This document shows, in pieces, positions 12,401 through 24,400 of a DNA stretch of 64,000 nucleotides (position 1 is the stretch's first letter; each line of letters opens with the position of its first letter). Below the pieces are notes generated by a model. It did no database searches. It was not told where the DNA came from and was given only the letters and a program-made list of their open reading frames with translations. This DNA is from Ophioderma brevispina (taxonomy: Eukaryota; Echinodermata; Ophiuroidea; Amphilepidida; Ophiodermatidae), in contig JAMKCH010078773.1 of the NCBI GenBank assembly GCA_023653785.1, positions 248,001 through 312,000 of the forward strand, read 5' to 3'. The position numbers and the translations under genes are program-made.

Positions 12401-15400
12401 GGCCCCACGGTTAGGGTCGTAGCCTTTGAGGCTGGCGGTCCCCAGTTCTTTCCCAGTGATGCCATTGTTAACTAAGATTTGATTGTTTTCTTAATTCTGG
12501 ATTAATCTGTGTACAAGCTATTGATTGAAATAAGAATTTGCTCTGTCCCATGGTCAGTTGGACTTGGGGAAACTGAACCATTATAATACCCTTCCTTTGG
12601 AGGAGATTGATAGAGGCGCCTCAGTCCATATACGAGTCATACCTGTACATGTGTAGTGCATCAGTTTTGAAAAAAAGTTGGTAATTCTGTCCCTAATTTC
12701 CATCTGAACTCCAATGGAAATAAGCTTCCTGTAAGAGCTTTCTTAAGCTATCCATATCCAGGACATTGTCCAAATAAATAAAATCAAAAATCAAATCAAA
12801 CTATGTAATGGATATTAAAACAAAATTTCAGTAGGACTGTTTTTACAACTATGTTACCCATATCTATATTGTATCATCATCTCATAGACACGTTCGTCAG
12901 TTGTTTGACACAGCGCCATCAATGATATCTCTCTATTCTGGTCTCTCTTGAGCAAGTTTGTTAGCGCAAATTCCATACATGTTACTACTTAATATTGTTT
13001 AATATTTCCACTTTGAACTTTGGACCTTTCGTTTTAGATCTCTGCCTATGGAGGTTTTTGAGGTACACCCTGTCATACGACAGTGGAACAGGTGGTAATC
13101 TATATGGAGATAATGATGTGGAGATCAAGGTAGGTAAAACTACAAGTTGTTTTTGTCTACATGAACAATGTTCAGGTTGCGATGCTGGCTCCCAAATGAC
13201 CGTGGTCATTCAAGAAGCCCATATCAAAAGCCACTGACCCATGTGTGTTAACCTATACAGAGTCTATTAGGGTTAAAAGGTTAACATCCTATGTCATTTT
13301 AAACAGCAGATGATGAGTTAAATGCACGGGATCTGTACCCAATCCAGCATTCAGGAACCATCTCAAAAGCACGACCCATGTTATTTACCTTACAGAGTCT
13401 GTCAGGGTTCAAAGGTTAACATCCTATGGTCCATTTTAACGCAATAGAATTTGTTCAATGCAAAAGATCCATACCCAATCCAGCATTCATTCCTTATGCG
13501 AAATGAATTAATTGTATGCGAGGCATGACACATTGATTATAAACAAGTTGAACAGCTGTTTCAGTTCAATCAGGATGAAAAAAGTGTACACTTGAGCTTA
13601 TCCCATACAGTTTGTTGTGTATCTTGGTAAAAATGCATACCTTTTGCAAGGGTTTTAAATAGTCAAACAAAATTAAACACTCATTTTGGAAATGAACCAG
13701 GCCTACAGGCTTATCATGGAAAAAAGCTTGACACACTGGATCTTATTCTAGACCAATGCTTCCGCTTCCCCCTCTACCCTTGTACAATGTTGCACCCATC
13801 ACATTTTTGTTAGCCCTGCACAGTGTTGACCATATTCAGTCTTTGTCCACATGTTTCCTCAGTTTGAATGTTTTTTGGATGAAGAAGGGAAGGGGTTTGG
13901 GTATGACATATTTTTAATAAAGAAAATGCAAACCAAAATTTTAACTTGACAAAATGGCACCGGTGTGCAATATTTTGGTTATATCATAATTCAATTTTTA
14001 GAAGTAGGAGATGAATCTTGGCAAATCAATTACTCTTAAGGGAAAGGAACCCATTTACCTGTCTGTCTTTCTGTGTCTGTCTGTCCTCAGTAGGTGTTGG
14101 TCTGTCTGCAGACTGTCCTAACATTTTTTTTATTTGATCACCTTTTTGTTTGCCCCCATTGGTTACATTTTTTATATTGTTATATTTAACTGTTTACTTG
14201 CATCATTTTCTTCCTTGTCAACATAGGGTAATGACATCACACTAGTGTACAGTGGAGTAAATCTACAACCAAGGGAGACTAGAACCATACAGATTCCTAT
14301 CCATGAGGTAAGATAATGGCATTGAAGGTCCCTGGTTGAAACTCCAACTGTAGGATCACTTGCTGAGATTAAATCAGCTACTAAATTCTGGATTTACTTT
14401 GTATAAGAATTACTGATTAAAATATAATGTTCCTTTCCCCGTGGTTCACTTGGACTTGAACAAAAAAAAATCTTGAAAATATCCATTTTTTGGATGGAAA
14501 AGTCCATATGTGACTTCATCTCTATTCACTATTCTGCCATTTACTCCACAGTCGTATTTCAGAAGACCAGACCAGGCGGCTGCTACCAGAGAACATTTGC
14601 TGATGGCACTGGCCGACTTGGAGTACATCCTGATCCGAGCCACCTACCACACCGAAACCCTGGAGAGTGACCTCCGTGATGTGTCGTTAGATATCGCTGT
14701 GCCCCAGGAGACTCAGCAGTCAATTGCCTATGAGGTGGAACAGTGTCGCTGTCCTATTGGTTATATCGGCTTGTCGTGTGAGGTAAGCCGTTGGAGATAC
14801 TTTGTGTTCTGCTCACACTTGGAGGAAGATTGATAAACAAGGAAGGGGAGGGGGTAGAAAATCTGTTGTTCAGAATATGTAGATATAAGAACTTTCTTGG
14901 TTACTGGGATCTACTCTGCATTAACTTACTTGATTTAAGATTCTTTTATTTCCAAAATATCTACAAAAGCAAAAATCTACAACAAATTTACCTTTTAAAA
15001 AATGCAACAAAAAAACTCGGAACAAAAGACAATTATGGAGGAATAGTCAAAAGGCCTAGTCACTATGAGTTACAATAAGCTCATCTACCAAGGACACAGT
15101 TCAATTGGTTGTACTTGTGCATACATTGACATGAACTGACCTTGTGTGGTCTGGGTGTCATACGTCATACCCAAAAAACCAGGGGTGTATTTTCTAAATA
15201 CATGGGTGAATGAAAGCTACTGAACTGTGCTAAGGGAATTGAGATTTTACTAGCTCATAGTGAGTACACCAGTGAGGACTGTCCCATAGACAAAACATAA
15301 TTGCCTAACTTTTCACATCTTGCTTGCGTGGAAAGTTAGGCATTATGTCTTGTGCATATGTACCCGCATAAACCTGAAATCTAGAGGTCATAGCTGTTGT

Positions 15401-18400
15401 AAAGATGTGCAGTCTGTGCACATAGTAGACAACTTTAAGGACCCATTTTAAGGAATAATTAGGTAAGCTTACCAAAACACTAGAACTAAGGATTATCACT
15501 ATTGCTGCTTTGTTTTGGTGTTTCTAGGATTGCGCTCCTGGCTTCACCCGGTCCGAAGGTGGTCTGTACTTGGGTATTTGCGTACGCTGTGAGTGCAATG
15601 GCCATGCTGAAAGCTGCAACCCCGAAACAGGCGTCTGTATTGTAAGTTACTTCATGAAATCTGAGTTGTTACTATTGCCTAGATTTGTTTACAAAATCAA
15701 TAGTGTCACTTGCGTTATTATCTGTCTTAGCCCCACTCTTAGCTTTTATTTCTACCTAATGTTTGTATTACATCAAATTTTCAGGATTGTCTGCACAATA
15801 CTGCTGGAGCCAACTGTGAGGTGTGCTTACCAGGTTACTATGGTAACCCAGCCGCTGGCACACCTAACGACTGTCGCCAGTGTCGCTGCCCTCTGGAGAT
15901 CCCCTCTAACCAGTAAGCAATACAGATCTGCATTGTATTCACTGTTGAATTTTATTTTCATTATCTTATTTATTGAAATGAATAAAGTTGACTTGGATTT
16001 TTAAAATTTAAGCACCTGAAGTTGGGGAAAAACCCAAATCCGCTTATTGTTATGTATCGACTGTTCTGATATGAGGTTTTTCCAGGTGTATTTTTTAATT
16101 ATTACCTGATATGACTGTTGCGACTACTGCCTTTATATAAACAAAGTGATATTTCCTTGGTTTTTATAGATTTTCTGCCAGCTGTTTCTTGGATAGCGAT
16201 GGTCGTCCAACATGTGGAGCATGTCAAGCAGGCTATACAGGACGCGACTGTGGAGAGTAAGTTGCTCGTGCAAAATATTTGTCAAGATCCTACTTAAACT
16301 TCAAGGTCCTACTTTTTATCAAATTTTGACAAAAATTGTCAAATTATATCATATAGGAGAAAATGTAGCATTTATTTGTAGATTTGCTAAGGATAATTTT
16401 GTCCTGTTCTTCTTCCAGTTGTGCACCAGGTTATACTGGCAACCCAAGAGTTCCTGGTGGTGGTTGCTACCAATCAAGTAACAGTAAGTGAACATTTGGT
16501 CTTATAGGCAACTACAGTCACTCAAAGATAACTTTTTTTGTGTCGCCTGCCCTAAGGCAGGAAGACATATAGGGATCACTTTGTCCACTGTTGTTGTCTG
16601 TAGTAGTCTGTTGATGTTGTCTGTTTTGAAAAAGGGTTAACATTTGCCTGTAATATCTGCATACTTAATGGATTTCAACCAAACTTGAGTCATAGGTGCA
16701 ACATAGGATCCCTTATTTCTTGATGTGGTCAAAGGTCACATACCAAGGTCAAAGGTCACATACCAAGGTCAAAGGTCATGTGAGGTCAAGTGGTAAGATA
16801 GGCTGAAAACGTAAAATTGACCTCAATTGAAAAGTTGAAGATCAATTGGATCCAAACTTGGTTTATGGATATTACACAGAAACCCTCATTTGTTTATGAG
16901 ATCAAATGTCACACATCAAGGGCAGAGGTCATATGAGGCCTACCATTCACAAACCTGCCAGGGCAGGCAACACTAGCGGTCTTCATGATTTTTTTTTATT
17001 TTTATTTTTTTTAAAATCATAATTGTCCATTTTCATGACCATATTTAGAGTTGGCATGAAAAATGCATTCATATGAGTATAAACAAGCTTAGTCTTAGGT
17101 CAATGGTTTTGATAGGGTTAACTTAAAGATGTAATGATAGAAGGTAACTGATGGAGTTTTTTCCTCGGATTCAGTCTGCTTTCATAATTTTGTTTTGTTT
17201 TGGAAAAATTCCATTCTTTAAAAAAAATATTTGTTGGCTTTTTTTAGAAGTACCATCGGTCAGTGTGTCACCATCCCGCATGACAGCAATAATGGCCTCA
17301 ACTGTGACTATAAGATGCGATGTAGAGGACGCAAGCCGTATAGTGTGGACCCGAGCTGATGGCAGACCCCTACCAGATAGAGCACTTCAGCTGCCTGATA
17401 ATAGTCTCAAGGTAATCGACAACCTATTGTTGCTCAGACAACAGCATTTTCTGGTTTTATTCAAAAAAATTCCAAATTATGCATTTTTGTAACTGTATTC
17501 AGGATCGGCATGCAAATTGCATTCAAATGAGTCCAAACAAGCCTAGTCTTGGGTCGATGTTTTTTGAGATGGCTTCCTAATGACATGCAGTTATTTTGGA
17601 AAACCATCTTAAAACCACTGACTTGCATGTTATAACATTATGCAGAATCTACCAGTATTGAGAGGATTAAGCTGTGGTTACTTAGGAGTTGAGGCTCAGT
17701 CGCATAGATATCTGTATTTTAAAGTGACAGATTTTTTTGAGGATTTCTCAAAATTTCTCTCAAATTGTACTGGATCGGTTGTAGAACACCTACTGAGAAC
17801 GCTTCGATGGTTTATTGGAGAAACAAGTACAAAAGAAAACCCCAAACTTTGTTTTGAACTTGCCTGCAATCGTAATCGTCCCTATAGAAAACCATGCTTT
17901 GAATTTATGTCGTGCACGACCGAAAATATTAAATCATCATCTTATTACATAAAGAAGGCGTATTCAGCTTATTCACTTCATGTGTGATTTAATACATTGG
18001 TAAGCATCCCGAATATCCAAAAAACCAGGGTTTAAAAAAATTGGGGGCGCTTTCTGGAAATGTCCTCGTGTCTCTTTAAGAAGAAAGTTTTGAGGCTGAT
18101 CTATTCTGCACTGCAACCATCTTCTAGCTTTTACAGAATTTTGTGAATGATCCTGAACTTTTATCCCTGTTAGCAGACATCGGTAGTGACACGTAGCATA
18201 AAATAACATTTCTCATAATTATTACTGTAACTTTTTCACAATTTTTAGATCAACAGTATACAAGCCGGCGATGAGGGTGTGTACGTGTGCACGGCATACA
18301 ATGAATTTGGATCCAACTATGCAGAGTGTACACTCAGGGCCGTCGGTAAGTCGTCTGCTTTGAATTTTAACCATTTGATTCCAGCCAATGACTCCTTCAG

Positions 18401-21400
18401 GTTTTTATATGAATTCAATTTTTCTTGGCTGAAATCTGACTCCCACATTAAGTGCTACTGCTTAAAGCCAGTTTCAATGATCAGTGCAAAAGTGTAAAAA
18501 TTAAATTTGCAAGAGTAGCTTAAAAGTGAAGGATAAATATACCTGTAGAATTCTCATAAAAAATGTGTTTAGAAGACAAATTGACCCCCCCCCCCCCGGA
18601 AAAAAACAATGCCAAAATGATATGAATCTCTAATTGTGTTGTGTTACAATTAGTGTCTGCATGGAAATAATCCTCCAATATTTACTAAAATATCCAGTTT
18701 TATCCTTATTTGGTTGCTTTTGGTCTTACCACTTAGATAGTATATTAGGGTACCTATACTTGTAACAAAAAAGGCAAACATTTTTATATTCTAGATTTTC
18801 CTGATTTAGAAAATCACTGATAACACTTTTAAATCTTTAAATCATGAAATCTTGTTTTAGTAGTAGTTAAAACCAAAGTTTTAAATCCAGATACACCTCG
18901 CACTCACCAATACCGCTGTGTGAAGATTTATTGGAGCAAAAGATAATTGACCAGATGCCCTTAGTGATGCCAATCCAGTTTTCGGCAGTGGGCCTAGCCT
19001 TTGGGCAACCATGCCCACATTGCAAGGCAGCATGTGCTGGATGGCCGCCATTAGGGCTCCAAAGCTGATGCCTTTGTAGGTAGATCTTCTTTTTCATTCT
19101 ACCAGGGTAACCAGCTACCCTCCTCCTCATATTTCCTTAGAAACCTGATGGGGTGACAGTTTAACCACCGACAACTCGGCCCTGGAACAGGTAGTACTGG
19201 TTACCAGGATACCAGTAGCAGGCCCTCAAAGGAAACCTGACCTGAAAATTCTGATTGCATTACCACTTAAAATTTGTTTCCTCTCTTTATTTTTTTCAGG
19301 TTCTCAAATGCAAGTCATCGTAGAAGAACCTAAGGTTCTAGAAGTATCTGAGGGCTCTTCAGTGAAGTTCACTTGTCGTGGCATTAGCCAGGTTAGTCCA
19401 GACTATGTCTCTCTTACAATTATTATGTAACTTATAGAGCCATTATTTTGTTTCATATTTAATGGACCATTTGAATTTTGGACACAAGCACAAAGAAGAA
19501 TAACTTTCAGAGAATTGTCAAAATTGTGTGATAAGAAATTCAAGTAGGTAATGATAAGAATAACAAATAGGATAATGCCAAAGGATGGAAATTTATTATA
19601 TTAGCTTATAAATCAATATTGGTTTAATATTGCTTCACTTAAATGGCCTTGTACTATCACTGACTGAAAATTGATATCATCCGTGTTTGAAATTCACATT
19701 TTGTGTTTACAGTTAGACAACTTACCGAATTTTCAACCAGTAAGTGGCTTTCTGCTAAATGCAAGCAACCGCATTGTGCTGTGGGGCTGAATACATGCTG
19801 CATGTGGTTGCCAAACATATCGTGTTTTATATATTATCTTATATATCAATTAACTGCCAATTGTAACGATATTTGCTCCAAATATGGTCTAGAAGTGAGC
19901 TTGATTATGCAACTTGAGAAATCTACATATTTCCACTAAATGAATATGGTCTTGGGCAAAGTTAAACAGTGATCGAGGTTGCACATACTTCCGAAGTTGA
20001 TGATGTAAAATAGTGCTACTTCTTTTTACTCAATCTGGTTTTGCCTTTGGCATGCTAAGATCATGTTCCAACTTGGTGGCAATTTGTATATTTCTCTGAT
20101 TGCTGATATGAATAAATTACATTGTTCTGCTGCCGAGCATAGTTTTCTTATGCGAGAAAATAATAAAAAGAATCAATTGCATTTTTGAACACAACAATTC
20201 AATAAGGTGTACTTCCTTACAACAATGTAATTTATTAAGTGGGCGTTATTACTGTCAATTGCTATGATGAAGTAAACTTTTTTTTATTGCTCATTCTTCC
20301 TTATCTTGCCCATTAGAACGACCCAAATATAGCTTGCTCAATTTCTTGGACTTTTCATTCATCTTTTATACTCAAATTCATCACGTCATATTTTCATAAT
20401 CATTCAAACAAAAAATAAACACATCGTCATGCCATTCCCTCAACAGGATTTCTATCCATAAGAATTCTATCCATACTCTTGTATTATTTGTAGTATTTCA
20501 ACGTGAGATAAATATTATCAACAGTGACTGAAACTTGCATTTTGTCATGTTAAACCAAAGTTTTTAAATCCAGTTTTGTCCCCGCTAAATGGGGTGGCCG
20601 GATGCACGTCGGAGATTCTGGCCCGAAATCATGCTCCAGGACCATGACCAGTCTTATTATCTCATAAGGCAGCTATTCAATATTTTTCTACTTCAATCCA
20701 CAACTCTGATGTTTTTATGATTCCAATCTCCAACTCTAAAATACAAATAAAATCATAAACTAAATTTTGTTCCTGGAGTGGGATTCGAACCCACGACCTT
20801 TAGATAACAAGACGAGCGCCCACAGACACACGCCATGCAATCCGAGCCGGCAGGAAGTCGTTCTTTTGTAATACTTCAATATAAACATTAACGGAATAAA
20901 GCGCACACATAATAATGAATAGCGCCCCTATGAGACGAGTTGAAAATATATGCTCCTGGAGCATGATTTCGGGCCAAAATCTCCAAGAATCATGCCGGAT
21001 ACACCTCACATTCAGCAATAGTTTGTGTGAGGATTTATTGGAGCAAAAGATAATTGACCGGATGCCCTTCCTGACGTCAATCCACAGTTTTTGGCAGTGG
21101 GCCTAGCCTTTGGGCAACCCATGCCCACCATGCAAGGCAGCATGTGCTGGATGGCCATCATTAGCTCTTCAGAGTTGACGCCCTTTTAGGTAGATCTTGT
21201 TTTTCATTCTACCAGGGTAACCAGCTACCCTCATCATCAGATTTCTTTTAACCAATGGGGGTGACGGTTTAGCCGCCAACAACTTGGCGCTGGGACAGGT
21301 AGTTACCAGGATACCAGTAGCAGGCCCTCAAAGGAAACCTGACCTGACCTGACATGATGTCATCATTTTGATGACTGATTATACAGCAATCTGAATTTTC

Positions 21401-24400
21401 ATTTACTATCATGTCATAAATCTGGGACGTAGAGAAAAAGTACTATTGAAAAGATCTACCTTACCATCATTATCATCATTATTACCCTCATTATCATCTT
21501 AAAAATGTAATTACATTTTTATTTCTCATTGCTTTCTTTTTTTTATATCTTATTTATATGACTAGAGTTGCTGTTTGCCCTGCAATTAATAAGTAGTTTT
21601 CCCATAGACCGTAGTTAGACACCCCCAAAATTGTTTGTTTGCCGTTACCCTAATTGACCATAGAAATCCTGCTGACTCAAATTTTTTATGCAAATTAGCT
21701 TAAAAAACTGCCGACCAACCCATGATTTTAATTTACGATTTTCATTTACAATTTGAATTTTTTACCAACACAAAGATGAAAAACATCAAAACAAGATAAA
21801 ACAACTATAACAAGTAAAATAAATGGTCTTTGCCATGTGTTTGAAAAAAAAAGCTTTAAAAAAAATCTGACTGACCCACCGACCCTAAAAGTTTTCCTCG
21901 GTTACGGCAAACAAACATTTTTTTTTAGGCCTTGTGCTTTATGTGAATCTATTCAGATGAATATTATATAGTAAAATGTTAGCATTATATATGTGGTATA
22001 AATATTCTAAGCAGCAGATTGGTCAATATGCTAATAGTCATCATAACTGAGATAAAATTCTGGGGAAAGTTTTGTTGTGAAACGTGATGCACTCTGGATT
22101 TTGACAGACAGACTTGTTTGGATTGGATTATGACAAATTTCAATCACTCGTACCATTTTGATGTGGATGTTCATTTTGGATATCTCAGGCAAATTTTATC
22201 ATGTAAGTGCATGAAGGTCAAAAGTGCAATAGCTGCCACTTGTCAGAAATTCCCATCAAACATACTATTATGCCAAGTCTTTGGTCAGTGGCTCTTGAAA
22301 TTGTTCTTCAGGCGACACAGTCATCTGAAGAACTATTTCAAGAACCACTGACTCAAGGAAAGATAAATTGACAAAAAAAAAAACATTTTCAGTCTTATTA
22401 ACATTAGGTAATGTTCCAAAGCATTAAAGTATTTAGTTAGAATTGCCTGTTTAGGAACATAATTTAATGTCACAAGACTGAAAAAAAGTGAGAATTTTAC
22501 ATCTCCTTCAAAATTTTACCAAGTGGACTGCCTTAGCAATTGCACATGGTATATCCTGATATGTTAACTGAAATGATCAAATAGTTCTGCTCTACGAGTA
22601 CATATTTCAGTAATATAAGAACACATCGCAACATGGCTCTAACATTGAGGGAATGTGGTTGAGTTTCACAACTGAAACTTCTCAGGATTTTATCTCAGTT
22701 CATGTTACTTAGATTATACATAATATGCTTGCCTTTCAAAATGTAGCATGTCATGTCCAAGGTTGTGGGGAACAATTGATCAGATATTCAAACTTGCTTT
22801 TATATGTGCTACCTTATATGGGGTAGTGCTTTTATGCATAATGAGAGGCCGCTGCTATTCGAGGGGCCTTGTGTCAGCATAAAAATACAATAGTGAAAAA
22901 CACCAAATAATCTCAGTTCTTGTTACTTAAATTATATATAATAGGCCTGCCTTTCAAAATGTAGCATGCCATTTTGTATTGTCCAAAGGTTGTGGGGAAC
23001 AATTGATCAGATATTCAAACTTGCTTTTATATGTGCTACCTTATATGGGGTAGTGCCATTAGTGCAATAATGAGAGGCCGCTGCTATTTTAGGGGCCTTG
23101 TGTCAGCATAAAAATACAATAGTGAAATGCTCACACAAAATAATAACCAGTATGAAGCAAGATTACATGTACAAGTAATCATTGTCATATTTTTGTTGTA
23201 ATTGATCATATCAAGAGATTAAAAGATACTTGATACATGGTAAGCAGTAGGAATATGCATGCAGTTTAAGCCCACACCACTGAGGAACAAACTTAATGAT
23301 TTCCCTAAATAACAACAATGTCCATGGTGAGCAAAGTACTTGATTGACAGGTGCACAGAATTCAGCTCCTGCTCCGCTATGTCTGTGCTTGTTTATATAT
23401 TATGCCCATAGTACTAAATTCAAAAACTCTCTCTCATAAGTAATTTTTTTTTTAAATTCCCATAACCCATTGCTTAGAATTGCATAAATCAAATAATGAA
23501 ACTTCAAACTTAGGATTTATGTCAAAAATAGCAGGTTTAGCTAGATTTCTCATAATAAAAGGTGATGTTTTGGTTCAAATCACATAATTCGCAAACAAAA
23601 CACCATAGATGAGTGGTTTTCATCTCCACAAGGAGGTGTGGCCTAGCATAGTTACTATCTGGGAAAATATAGAATCACTGATGCTAAAATACCAAATGCA
23701 TTAAGAGATTGTTTGCGAGTAGTGTGGTTTAAGCATATAGCTTCTACAATAATAATTATAGCTTCTACCATTGTTTTACACAATATTCAAAATTTTGAGG
23801 AAAATTTTGTCATTTTTTGTTTGTAAAAGGTATAAATATAGGTATGTTCTTCAAAGTTTGATGGAAAAAGAAAGCCTTGATGGCATGGCTGATTGTAATG
23901 ATTGGTTAACTCTTAAAAAGATGTGCTAATTTAAATTGTGTCTATCGTTTAGGTGGCATATGTAGTATCATGGACCAAACAAGGAAGCATGCTGCCTCCT
24001 GGAGCAACCGATTTCATGGGAATTCTCACCATCCCTAATGTCAGGCTTGAAGACAGTGGAAGATATGTGTGCACTGGTTCTAATATGCATGAGATTGACA
24101 GAGGATATGCAACACTGACTGTAACATGTAAGTAGTTGTGCCACAAGGTTCCATTTTGGGTCCCATTGTGAAACAAATGCCTGAATGGAAAAAGTTTACT
24201 TTCTTTATGTTACAAGCATATTCTAGATCTATTTTACATGCATTTTATTTGCGCGAGGGCCGAACTGTTTTTGTGGGCCGCCAGCTTTAGCTGGAGGACC
24301 ACTTAGCAATCCGTTGTGCGTGTGGATGTGTGTGTGGATGTATGTATGTGTGTGTCACTAAATTGTTAAGTTTTTTTTTAATCGACCTCAATTGAAAAGT

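Noticed and set aside
17640..17987. 115-codon + frame after the first Ig exon
   Set aside because: It lies between an Ig donor and the matching acceptor, has no domain, and the two Ig halves join correctly without it.
20770..20850. Functional tRNA gene on the minus strand
   Set aside because: The B box is good, but the acceptor stem and anticodon arm do not close and it is embedded in a TIR element.
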